Assembly (NCBI GenBank): GCA_018262985.1
Contig: JADFDI010000001.1
Location: 389,027-453,026, forward strand
DNA from: Spirochaetota bacterium
Lineage (GTDB): Bacteria > Spirochaetota > Spirochaetia > Treponematales > UBA12059
Direction of reading: 5' to 3'
Length of the DNA stretch: 64,000 bases
The notes below the pieces were generated by a model, which was given only the letters and a program-made list of their open reading frames with translations, was not told where the DNA came from and searched no databases. A program made the translations under genes and the position numbers. Below are positions 52,331 to 60,277 of the stretch, piece after piece. The first letter of the stretch is position 1, and every line of letters starts with the position of its first letter.

Positions 52331-52368
52331 CGGGCATGCGGACGAAGCGCGCATGCCCGTGGTATCAT
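52331..52368 (+). promoter_or_regulatory. Promoter region with a perfect 10-bp inverted repeat, ATPase-cyclase gene
   Basis: CGGGCATGCG (52331-52340) and CGCATGCCCG (52350-52359) flank 9 bp. TATCAT (52363-52368) follows as a -10 and GGAGGAG precedes the ATG at 52393. The repeat covers the expected -35, so it is a likely repressor or activator site. Confidence 0.55.
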
Positions 52369-52392
52369 CGCGTCCTTCCGGAGGAGCTTCCG

Positions 52393-54501
52393 ATGGCGCG
52401 GGACAACTGGATCATCGACGCGGACAATTTCAACATCTCGACCGGCAAGGACATGCTGCTCCTCAACCAGGAGATGATGGACTACCTCGAGAAGGACAAC
52501 TCCATCCAGTCCTTCGTCGTGGCCACCAAGGGCATCGGCAAGACCATGCTCCTCAAGATGAAGCGCGAGGCCATGGCCGGCTTCCAGATGATACCCGAGA
52601 GCGGCATCGACAAGTTCGCCTTCTCCGACAACCTGAGCCACGACTCGGTCGAGCTCTTCCGCGACCTGCACAACATCGAGTCGATCTGGTCCATCGCCAT
52701 CGTCATGGCCACCCTGCGCCGGCTCTCGTACGAGTTCGCGCCGGACGAGCTCAGCCACTTCCTCCAGGGGCTCTACCGCAAGCGCGGGGTCGGCTCGGTC
52801 TCGGAGTACTTCAGCCACCTGATCCACGCCGACCGCGACGACTACTTCCGCGCGAAGGCCGACCTCGAATCGGTGCTCGTGCCGGCCTACAAGCGCGCGG
52901 TGACGGCGCCGATCGCCATCTTCATCGACAACATCGACGAGTACTTCAACAAGCACCTCGACCCCGGCGCCGCCGAGAGCGTCGCGGGCGCGCTCGAGCC
53001 GGAGCTCTGGTACACCGCGCAGATGGGGCTCGTGCTCTCGTTCTTCAACCTGCACAAGTTCAACCACCACGTGAAGCTCTTCGCCTCGATCCGCAAGGAG
53101 GCGCTGGCGCGCTACCGGAAGGAGCTCGTGCTCTTCCAGCAGGTCGGCGAGCGCACCCTCGAGCTCCGCTACTCCAACCTCGAACTCGAGCGCATCTTCA
53201 TCAACAACCTCCGCCGCGAGCCCCGCGACCGCTTCGTCGACCCCTCCCGCATCGAAAAGGACCCGGTCGCCGCCTGGTTCGGCTTCCCGAGCATCAAGCA
53301 CAAGCAGGTCAAGTCCGACGAGGACCTCTTCCAGTACCTGGCGCGGCATACCCTCTCGCGCCCGCGCGACTTCATGCAGCTCGGCAAAGCCCTGTCGCGC
53401 CTCGCGCCCGAGGAGCGGAACCAGGAGTCGGTGCGCTCCGTGGTGCAGGAGGTGTCGGCGGACATCGTGGGCACCTACCTCTCGGAGGTGCGGCCCCACG
53501 TCGAGGCCATCGACATCCAGCGCGTCCTGCCCTTCATCGACACCAACGCGCTCGACCGCGATCGGCTCCGCGAGATCTGCCGCCAGTACAACGCCGTCGT
53601 CGTCGGCGGCAAGGCCGGCGCCGCCGTCTCGGACAGTCGCAACCTCTGGATACCCTGCGAGGCCGGCGAGTCCGACTGCGCGGGCTGCGAGGGTTGCGAC
53701 GTCTTCGGCATCCTCTACAAGCTCGGCTTCCTCGGCCACCTGATCGACGACGGATCGAAGTCCACCCGCATCCAGAAATTCTGCCTGCCGGGCGAGCGCA
53801 CCTTCGAGGGCGGCAACCTGCTGCCCGACTCCGCGCTCTACCTGATCCATCCCATCCTCAATTCGACCATCATGGAGCGGAACCGCGCCTACATCGGCAA
53901 CCGCAACAAGCGCAACATCGTCGGCAACGGCCTGCTCTGGTACCTCGAGGAAGAGCGCAGCACGCGCCGCAAGTACTGCGCCTTGAAGGCCGACGTCTGC
54001 GGCTTCTCCAGGATCATGGAGCAGGGCGCGAACCGCACGCTCCAGCTCAAGCAGAAGCTCGCCGAGCTGGCCACGGCGGAGAATCTCGGGCTCGAATCGG
54101 TCAGCTACTCCGAGGGCGACGCCGTCTCATGCCTCGAGCGGAACGCCGACCGCGCCGCGGAGGGCGCCTTCCGCCTCCTCGACGCCGTGCGCCGCCTCGG
54201 CCTCGAGGTGCGCGTCGCCCTCGACTGCGGGTTCATGACCGTGGCTGCCACGGGCGCCATGACCGGCACGCCCTTCCTGCATTCCGCCCGCGTCGAGCCC
54301 CTCGTCGAGCCCAACCAGATCTGGTGCACGGAAGCCTTCGCCAAGGAGCTCGCCCGCCTCGGCAGCCTCTACCGCTGCGTCGACCTGTCCGGGAATCCCC
54401 CGGCCGCGCTCGCCGCCCGCCGCGGCGCTTCAGGCTTCATCGTCAGCAAGGAGGGCCAGAGCGGCCTCGAACTGAAGCTGTTCAGGATCGTGAGGGACTA
54501 G
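52393..54501 (+). CDS. P-loop ATPase fused to a class III nucleotidyl-cyclase-like domain
   Basis: The product has 702 residues. Residues 41-51 (FVVATKGIGKT) form a Walker A, 174-185 (IAIFIDNIDEYF) a Walker B with two acidic residues, and 226-237 (HVKLFASIRKEA) a sensor-like strand, as in STAND/KAP-like ATPases. Cys422, Cys429, Cys432 and Cys435 form a possible metal knuckle. Residues about 528-660 resemble a class III adenylyl/guanylyl cyclase: ALKADVCGFSRIM with metal-site Asp534, SYSEGDAVSCLE with Asp576, RVALDCGF, and a final HSARVEP, where the usual Asn is replaced. No membrane segment is seen. The ribosome-binding site is GGAGGAG. Its stop overlaps that of the convergent SARP-type gene (CTAG). 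The function is unknown; ATP-driven control of a nucleotide-making or nucleotide-sensing domain is inference. Confidence 0.75.
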   Translation: MARDNWIIDADNFNISTGKDMLLLNQEMMDYLEKDNSIQSFVVATKGIGKTMLLKMKREAMAGFQMIPESGIDKFAFSDNLSHDSVELFRDLHNIESIWSIAIVMATLRRLSYEFAPDELSHFLQGLYRKRGVGSVSEYFSHLIHADRDDYFRAKADLESVLVPAYKRAVTAPIAIFIDNIDEYFNKHLDPGAAESVAGALEPELWYTAQMGLVLSFFNLHKFNHHVKLFASIRKEALARYRKELVLFQQVGERTLELRYSNLELERIFINNLRREPRDRFVDPSRIEKDPVAAWFGFPSIKHKQVKSDEDLFQYLARHTLSRPRDFMQLGKALSRLAPEERNQESVRSVVQEVSADIVGTYLSEVRPHVEAIDIQRVLPFIDTNALDRDRLREICRQYNAVVVGGKAGAAVSDSRNLWIPCEAGESDCAGCEGCDVFGILYKLGFLGHLIDDGSKSTRIQKFCLPGERTFEGGNLLPDSALYLIHPILNSTIMERNRAYIGNRNKRNIVGNGLLWYLEEERSTRRKYCALKADVCGFSRIMEQGANRTLQLKQKLAELATAENLGLESVSYSEGDAVSCLERNADRAAEGAFRLLDAVRRLGLEVRVALDCGFMTVAATGAMTGTPFLHSARVEPLVEPNQIWCTEAFAKELARLGSLYRCVDLSGNPPAALAARRGASGFIVSKEGQSGLELKLFRIVRD

Positions 54502-57500
54502 GCCCGGGACGCCGCCGCCGCCCGGAACGCGACGGAAGGGTCGCTCCCGCGCCGTTCGGCGCGACTCGGGCGACCGGCGGGCCCGTTGCCCGGGGCGACG
54601 AGCTCCGGTAGCTCCGCGTAGCGGATCCGCGAGCCGCGGAGCCATTCGTCCGAGGAACGCGCGGCGGCTTCGGCGAGATGGCGATCGATCCGGGGTTGCC
54701 CGGACGGCTTCGCGTCCGGCGCTTCGGTCGGCCCCGCCGCGCCCGGCGGAGCGCCCGAGGCGATCCAGGCCGTCTGGGCGATGGTTTCGAGGCCGAGCTC
54801 GCGGCGCAGGGCCCCGAACGCGCCGAGGAGCAGGTCCGCGCCGCGCCGGTCGCCGGCCAGGGCGCGGGCGACGCCCAGCTCGCCGAGGACGAAGACCGCG
54901 TCGCTCCGCGAGCCTATCGAAACGAAAAGCGAGAGCGAGTCGCGGAGCGTGACCTCGGCCTCGTCCGCGCGGCCCGAGAGCGCGGCGTTCATGCCGAGCC
55001 CCTCGAGCGTCCAGGCTTTGAGGAAGGAATCGCCGAGGGCGTCGAAACCGTCGAGGGCGCGCTCGTAGCAAGGCGCCGCTTCCCTGAAGTCGCCGCGGGT
55101 CCTCAGAAGATCGCCGAGCGCCTCGAAGGCGTGCGACTCGATCCATGGATCCTCCGCTTCCCGCGCCAGCCGGACCGCCTCCTCGAGGCCGAGGCGCTGC
55201 CGCTCGTCGCCCGGGCTGCCTCCCGTCGTCCCCAGGTCCCAGACCAGGGCCATCGCGAGCAGCCCCGGATCGCCGAGACCGCGGGCGAGCCTGACGGCGC
55301 GTCGGAGTCGCCCGTCGCCGTTCGCGCGGTCGCCGAGCCAGCGCTCGGCCACGCCGAGGTCGGCCAGGCAACGGACCAGGTCGAGCGAGGCCGGACCGGC
55401 CTCGAGGAGCGCGAGCGCCTCGAGGTAAAAGCCCCGCGCCTCGCGCCAGGCTCCCTGCGTGAAGCGGAGCCAGCCGAGGGCCCTCAGGCAGGCGCCGCGC
55501 AGCGGGCCCGGAGCCTCCCGACCGGCGGCGAGGGCCTTTTCGAGCGAGCGCTGGCCCGAGGCGAATTGCCCCGACCGATACCAGTACCACTCGAGGGCGG
55601 CGCAGAGTCGCAGCGCGTCGTCCGACCCGTCCCGCCCGGCCAGGAAGTCCAGCGCCGCTTCGAAGTTCGCCTCCTCCGGCACGAGCGCGGCGAGGGCCGC
55701 GGTCTGGCAGGGGCCTCGAAGGGCCGAGCTTCCCCGTTCGGCGCGCTCGAGGAAATGCAGGGCGTGCCGACGCCTGATTTCCGGAGCGTCCGGTCGCGCC
55801 TCGAAGAGCTCCAGCGCGAAGTCGCGGATCGATTCGAGAAAGGCGAGGCGTCCTTTCGTCCCCGCGCGCGATTTCCGGAGCAGGTTGGCGGCAACGAGGA
55901 TCTCCAGATCGGCCAGCGCGTCGCCGGCCCCCGGGCGAACCGCCTCCGCCGCTTCCACGTCGAAGCCGTCGGGGAAGACCGCGAGCGCGGAGAACAGCGC
56001 TCGCGCGGAGGGCGGAAGCAGCTCGTGGCTCCAGGCGATGACGGCGCGCAGGCTGCGGTGCCGCGGTGGGCGCGTCCTGCCCGCGGCGTCGGCAAGATCG
56101 AGCTTGCGGTCCATGCGGGCGAGCAGCTCGGCGGGCTCGAGTACGCCCAAGGCGGCCGCCGCGAGCTCCAGGGCCAGGGGCAAGCCGTCGAGCCTGGCGC
56201 ATAGCCGCGCGCAGTCCTCCAGGCCCGGCCCTTCCACGAAGCCGCCCGAGGCGACCTTTTCCGCCCGGAGGAGGAAGAGCTCGAGCGCCGGCCAGGCCGT
56301 TCTCGACGCGGATCGGAGGGACGCTCCTTCGGGCGGGGTCGCGAGGGGTTCGAGCGCGTGGTTCCGTTCCCCGCCCAGGCCGAGGGCGACGCGGCTCGTG
56401 CAGAGCAGGGTGAGTCGCGCGGATGCCGCGAGGAGCCAGGCCACCGCGCGCGCGGCGTCCGGCATTTGTTCGAGGTTGTCGAGGACGACGAGGCTCCGCC
56501 CCCTTCCGAGCCTCGCCTCGATCCGGTCCGACAGGGCGGCGGGCGATTCCTCCCGCTCGCCGAGGCCGATGGAAGCCGCCACGGCGTAGGGCAGACGATC
56601 CTTGTCCCGCAGGGCGGAAAGATCGACGAACCAGGCGCCTCCGGGGAAGGCTCCGCGCTCCAGCCGGAGCAAGGCCCTGGCCACGCTAGTCTTGCCGACG
56701 CCGCCGGGGCCGGTGATCGAATGGAGCCGATCCGCGCCCGAGCGAAGCGCCGCGCCGATCGCGGCCAGCTCCCGTTCCCGACCGACAAGCCGATGCTCCG
56801 GATCCTCCGGCGGGGAGTCCTCGCCCGAGGGTTCGATGAGTATCTTCGTGCTCTCCGCCGGCTCCCGTCCCAGCTCCTCGCGAACCAGCGCTTCCCAGGT
56901 CCGGTAGCGTTCGCGGGCCTGGTCTTCGTTGCCGAGTTCGAGGAGAACGCCGATCTGGAACCTGCGGGCTTCTTCGTCGAAGGGGGCGGCGTTGATCCAG
57001 TCCGACGCGAGCGCCGCGGCCTCGCGCGTCCGCGCGGTTCCCGCGAAACGCAGGGCCAGCCGCCTCAGCGCGGACACCCGGGCATCACGGAGCCGTCCCG
57101 CCTTCTCGAACTGCCAGTCGTCGAAGCCGCGGCTGTCGGGGAGGAAAAATCCTTCCATGAATCCCCCGCGCCACAAGCGTAGGGCCGCCGTGAGCGAGGA
57201 TTCGCAACGCGCGCAGGCCAGCTCGGGGACGTGGCACTCGCAAGGACCGACCAGGCCGAGGAACTCCGCGGCGTCGATCCGGAGCGCTCCCGCGTCGAGC
57301 GAAACCTGGTCCCCGGCCGTGCGGAAGAGTTCCTGCCCGAGCTCGTGCTCGAGCTCGAAGAGGGAGCGGCGCAGGTTCGATCGAGCGCGGACCTGGTCGC
57401 GCTCGGGCCAGAGGAAGGCGGACAGGCTGTCCCGGCCGTGCATGCCGGGTTCGAGCGCCAGGTAGGCGAGCAGCGCGAAGGACTTGCGCCGCGTGAACAG

Positions 57501-57599
57501 GACTGGTTCGCCAGCGCGGCTCAGCAGGGGCACGCCGAGCAGGGCCAGGGAAAGCGCCGCCGGATCCCGGACTCCGGCTTTCCCGTCGCTTTTTTCCAT
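54498..57599 (-). CDS. AfsR/SARP-type regulator: wHTH-BTAD, NB-ARC ATPase, TPR
   Basis: The product has 1033 residues. Residues about 15-105 are an OmpR-like winged helix (LALLGVPLLSRAGEPVLFTRRKSFALLAYLALEP), and 110-255 a BTAD domain. The STAND ATPase has Walker A GPGGVGKT (297-304) and Walker B VVLDNLEQM (371-379). The C-terminal 500 residues are TPR-like. This is the AfsR/GutR type of one-component activator, common in actinomycetes and less familiar in spirochaetes. The start at 57599 is fixed by its promoter. Neighbouring direct repeats suggest autocontrol and control of the divergent lipoprotein gene. Confidence 0.88.
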   Translation of the reverse strand: MEKSDGKAGVRDPAALSLALLGVPLLSRAGEPVLFTRRKSFALLAYLALEPGMHGRDSLSAFLWPERDQVRARSNLRRSLFELEHELGQELFRTAGDQVSLDAGALRIDAAEFLGLVGPCECHVPELACARCESSLTAALRLWRGGFMEGFFLPDSRGFDDWQFEKAGRLRDARVSALRRLALRFAGTARTREAAALASDWINAAPFDEEARRFQIGVLLELGNEDQARERYRTWEALVREELGREPAESTKILIEPSGEDSPPEDPEHRLVGRERELAAIGAALRSGADRLHSITGPGGVGKTSVARALLRLERGAFPGGAWFVDLSALRDKDRLPYAVAASIGLGEREESPAALSDRIEARLGRGRSLVVLDNLEQMPDAARAVAWLLAASARLTLLCTSRVALGLGGERNHALEPLATPPEGASLRSASRTAWPALELFLLRAEKVASGGFVEGPGLEDCARLCARLDGLPLALELAAAALGVLEPAELLARMDRKLDLADAAGRTRPPRHRSLRAVIAWSHELLPPSARALFSALAVFPDGFDVEAAEAVRPGAGDALADLEILVAANLLRKSRAGTKGRLAFLESIRDFALELFEARPDAPEIRRRHALHFLERAERGSSALRGPCQTAALAALVPEEANFEAALDFLAGRDGSDDALRLCAALEWYWYRSGQFASGQRSLEKALAAGREAPGPLRGACLRALGWLRFTQGAWREARGFYLEALALLEAGPASLDLVRCLADLGVAERWLGDRANGDGRLRRAVRLARGLGDPGLLAMALVWDLGTTGGSPGDERQRLGLEEAVRLAREAEDPWIESHAFEALGDLLRTRGDFREAAPCYERALDGFDALGDSFLKAWTLEGLGMNAALSGRADEAEVTLRDSLSLFVSIGSRSDAVFVLGELGVARALAGDRRGADLLLGAFGALRRELGLETIAQTAWIASGAPPGAAGPTEAPDAKPSGQPRIDRHLAEAAARSSDEWLRGSRIRYAELPELVAPGNGPAGRPSRAERRGSDPSVAFRAAAASRA

Positions 57600-57608
57600 G
57601 TTACGGCG

Positions 57609-57637
57609 AGTATTCGCCAGCCGCGGGCCGTTTGCAA
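57609..57637 (-). promoter_or_regulatory. Near-leaderless promoter of the SARP-type gene
   Basis: On the minus strand: TTGCAA (57637-57632), 17 bp spacer, AATACT (57614-57609), nine bases to the ATG at 57599. Confidence 0.6.
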
Positions 57638-57650
57638 CGCTCCTGCAACG
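57633..57650 (+). promoter_or_regulatory. Heptamer direct repeat typical of SARP binding sites
   Basis: TGCAACG (57633-57639), 4-bp spacer CTCC, TGCAACG (57644-57650). The 11-bp period is the spacing described for SARP-family sites. It overlaps the -35 of the SARP-type gene and lies upstream of the lipoprotein gene at 57697. Confidence 0.55.
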
Positions 57651-57696
57651 CCCTCGCGCGAGGATTGGGATATCTGGAATCCAGAGAGGAGGCACC

Positions 57697-58248
57697 ATGT
57701 ATCGGAAAGTTCGCGGAACGGGCCTGGCGGCCCTCGTCGTCCTCGCGTTCGTCGCGGCCGGATGCGCCGGCGGCCCCGAGATCCTCGGCGAAGCCGGAGT
57801 CCTGGCCGGCACCTGGCGCGGAGGCTCGGCCTACGAGCCCGGCGCGGATCCGGAGACCGGCCTCGGAGTCCGCTACCTGCTCAGCCTGACGCCCCTGGGC
57901 GGCGGGCGCTTCGGCGCGACCTGGGAAGGCTCCTACGTCCTGCCCGAAGGCTACGCGCGGATGACCCGCTACAGCGGTGAACTGGCGAAGCGCGCGGACG
58001 GCGGCTACGAGGTCCTCGGTATCGCCTTTTTCAACAGCTCGGCGGTCTTCCCCCCCGACACGCTCCCGCAGGTGTGGGCCATCCACGGCAAGGCCGAGCT
58101 GCTCGGCGACGGCCGCCTGAGGATCACCTACGACGGCTTCGAGGTCCACGATTGGAATTCCCGTCCCTTCGTCGATCCGCCGCTGTTCCGGCCCGTCCCG
58201 ACGCCCATCGTCGAGATCTACCGCCGCGTCGAGTTCGGCGGGAAGTAA
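57697..58248 (+). CDS. Small lipoprotein, divergent from the SARP-type regulator
   Basis: The product has 183 residues. The signal ends VAAGC with Cys23. The mature part (GTWRGGSAYEPGADPETGLGVRYLLSLTPLGGGRFGATWEGSYVLPEG) is beta-rich and lipocalin/META-like in pattern, with no named family recognised. An AGAGGAGG ribosome-binding site sets the ATG at 57697; the longer frame upstream runs through the SARP-type gene. It is the probable target of that regulator, on position and operator evidence. Confidence 0.75.
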   Translation: MYRKVRGTGLAALVVLAFVAAGCAGGPEILGEAGVLAGTWRGGSAYEPGADPETGLGVRYLLSLTPLGGGRFGATWEGSYVLPEGYARMTRYSGELAKRADGGYEVLGIAFFNSSAVFPPDTLPQVWAIHGKAELLGDGRLRITYDGFEVHDWNSRPFVDPPLFRPVPTPIVEIYRRVEFGGK

Positions 58249-58409
58249 CGGAAGCCCTCTCCTCCGGCGGCCGCCCTCCTCGTTTTCCTCGGGGAAAGAG
58301 GGGAGGGGCCGTCCGGGGCGAGGCTCCGCCTCGTCGCCATGCGGAGGGACGGTCCCGGGAAAATCGGCCGAATCGCAAGCGTCATCCGCTTTTCGAGCGG
58401 TATGGCGGC

Positions 58410-58934
58410 ATGCGTGAACCAAGGAACGTTAAAACCGGGATCCTGCACCTCGTCACGTGCCGGGTCGTGAACGACGAGCGGCTCCTCGCGCCGCCCGAGG
58501 CCAAGGATCTCTTCGTCGAGGACCTGGGTCGGCTCCGGGAGAAATACGGGGGCCTCGTCGTCGATTTTTCCGTGCTGGACGACCACGTCCACCTGCTCTT
58601 CGAGCCGAGGGGGAGCGCCGACCTGGCCGTCAACATGCGGTGGCTTTTCGGCGTCTTCGCCATGCGCTACAACCGGCGCTACGGTTCGTCGGGACACCTC
58701 TGGGGCCGGCGCTACGACTCGCGTCCGATCCGCGGCGGCGCCGAGCTTCTCGAGGCCATCGAACGAATCGACGACAACGCCGTGCGAGCGGGCCTCGCGG
58801 AGCGTCCCGAGGATTGGGAATGGAGCGGCCTCGGTCAGCGCCGCCGGGGCGACGCGAGCGCGATAGGCGAGCCGCCCCCCTGGCTCGGCCTGATCGCGAG
58901 CGCGCACCGGGCCCGCGCGCCTATTTCTTCCTGA
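58410..58934 (+). CDS. REP-associated-type (RAYT) Y1 transposase
   Basis: The product has 174 residues. LDDHVHLLFEPRG carries the HUH metal motif (HVH), and MRWLFGVFAMRYNRRYGSSGHLWGRRYDSRPI is the conserved IS200-like/RAYT block with the likely catalytic Tyr. The C-terminus (ELLEAIERIDDNAVRAGLAERPEDWEWSGLG) is typical of RAYTs. No terminal inverted repeats or second insertion-sequence gene flank it, so it is probably a domesticated single-copy transposase, of the kind that spreads REP hairpins. It overlaps the convergent S1-domain gene by 14 bp. Confidence 0.85.
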   Translation: MREPRNVKTGILHLVTCRVVNDERLLAPPEAKDLFVEDLGRLREKYGGLVVDFSVLDDHVHLLFEPRGSADLAVNMRWLFGVFAMRYNRRYGSSGHLWGRRYDSRPIRGGAELLEAIERIDDNAVRAGLAERPEDWEWSGLGQRRRGDASAIGEPPPWLGLIASAHRARAPISS

Positions 58935-60084
58935 GCAGGGCCGCGAAGGGGTTGTAGGTCTCGGTATCGTCCGGGCCGTCCAGGTATTTGGACGTCGTCG
59001 CGTCCTCCTCGACCGAGCTCGCCGGTTTCAAGGAGATGCGCCTGTTCGCCTGGTCCACGCCGAGGATCTGCACCGAAACGGTCTGCCCGACCTTGAGGCC
59101 CGCATCGCGCCGCCCGCCGTACGCGCCGGCCTTGCTGATTTCGGACTCGTGGAGGAGGCCGTCGAGGCCGGGCTCCAGGGTGACGAAGGCCCCGAACGCG
59201 GCCAGGCGGGCCACCGTGCCCGCGTGCTTCGAGCCCTCCGGGTACTTCTCCGCCGCGGTATCCCAGGGATCGGCCAGGAGGCTCTTCATGCTGAGCGTGA
59301 TGCGCTCGTTCGGCCAGTCGATCTTGAGGACGGCCGCCCGGACTTCCTGGCCGACGGAGAGGACGGCGTGGACGTCCTCGACCCGCGAGCGGCCGAGCTC
59401 GGAGACGGGCAGGAGGGCCTGGGCGCCGCCCAGGTCGACGAAGGCGCCGAAGGACTGGATGGACGCGACGGGACCGGAAACGACCATGCCCTCGCGGAGG
59501 GTCTTCTTCAGCTCCTCGAGCCGCTCCAGGCGGGCTGCCTCGTGGATGGCCCGGTTCGAGACGAGGATCCTGCGGCCGCCTTCCTTGAATTCCTCGATCC
59601 TGAAAGGCAGGCGCTTGCCAACATGCTCCGCGGGGTCGTCCGCGCGCCGCTCGCCCATCTTGGAATAGGGACAGAAGGCGCGGAACTCGCCGATTTTCAC
59701 GTCGTAGCCGCCCTTGATCTCCTTCTCGACCAGGCCCTCCACCGGAGTCTTGTCGAGGCAGGCCTGCTCCAGCATTCCCGCGCCGGCCTTGGACCCGTCG
59801 ATCTTCGTGGTGAAGCGCATGTCGCCGTTCTCGGCGTCGAGGAAGTAGGCCCGGATGCGGTCTCCCACCTTGACGGAGAGGTTCCCGTCCCCGTCGCGGA
59901 GCTCGTCCAGGTCGAGGAGGCCCTCGTTCTTTCCGTTGAGCCGCACGAACACGCAGTCCCTCGATATCGACACGACCTCGGTCTCGAGCGCCTGGCCGGG
60001 CTTGTAGTATTCCATGCCCGAAAAGCTCTGTTCGTACATCTTCGCGAGCGCGTCGGACTTCGGGTCTGAATGGAGCGCTTTCAT
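58921..60084 (-). CDS. S1-domain RNA-binding protein (ribosomal protein S1-like)
   Basis: The product has 387 residues with four S1-type OB folds: about 30-95 (GQALETEVVSISRDCVFVRL), 110-180, 197-265 (LREGMVVSGPVASIQSFGAFVDLGGAQALLPVSEL) and 285-362 (HAGTVARLAAFGAFVTLEPGLDGLLHESEIS). The GAFV(D/T)L loops are canonical. It lacks the six domains of E. coli S1, so it is either the ribosomal protein in shortened form or an accessory RNA-binding paralog. The start has GGGGGGA and its own promoter. Confidence 0.87.
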   Translation of the reverse strand: MKALHSDPKSDALAKMYEQSFSGMEYYKPGQALETEVVSISRDCVFVRLNGKNEGLLDLDELRDGDGNLSVKVGDRIRAYFLDAENGDMRFTTKIDGSKAGAGMLEQACLDKTPVEGLVEKEIKGGYDVKIGEFRAFCPYSKMGERRADDPAEHVGKRLPFRIEEFKEGGRRILVSNRAIHEAARLERLEELKKTLREGMVVSGPVASIQSFGAFVDLGGAQALLPVSELGRSRVEDVHAVLSVGQEVRAAVLKIDWPNERITLSMKSLLADPWDTAAEKYPEGSKHAGTVARLAAFGAFVTLEPGLDGLLHESEISKAGAYGGRRDAGLKVGQTVSVQILGVDQANRRISLKPASSVEEDATTSKYLDGPDDTETYNPFAALLRKK

Positions 60085-60107
60085 CGGTGTTCCCCCCGGG
60101 TGGGACG

Positions 60108-60136
60108 ATTGTAGCAGGAAAGGGCGACATGTGGAA
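60108..60136 (-). promoter_or_regulatory. Promoter of the S1-domain gene
   Basis: On the minus strand: TTCCAC (60136-60131), 17 bp spacer, TACAAT (60113-60108), 23 bp before the ATG. Confidence 0.55.
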
Positions 60137-60277
60137 ACACCGGATCAAGAGGGGGAGCATCGGGTTTGACGTGGCGCTCCGCGCGCCATCGTCTACGCGG
60201 CTCCCCCTGCCTCCGAAGTCCTCGCCCGCAGCGCGGGCTCCGGGCTTCTCCGGCACCCCCACTCTCTCTTGCCGTTA

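Noticed and set aside
57484-57696. N-terminal extension of the lipoprotein gene at 57697
   Set aside because: The extension runs antisense through the SARP-type gene start and promoter, whereas the ATG at 57697 has AGAGGAGG and is followed directly by a lipoprotein signal.
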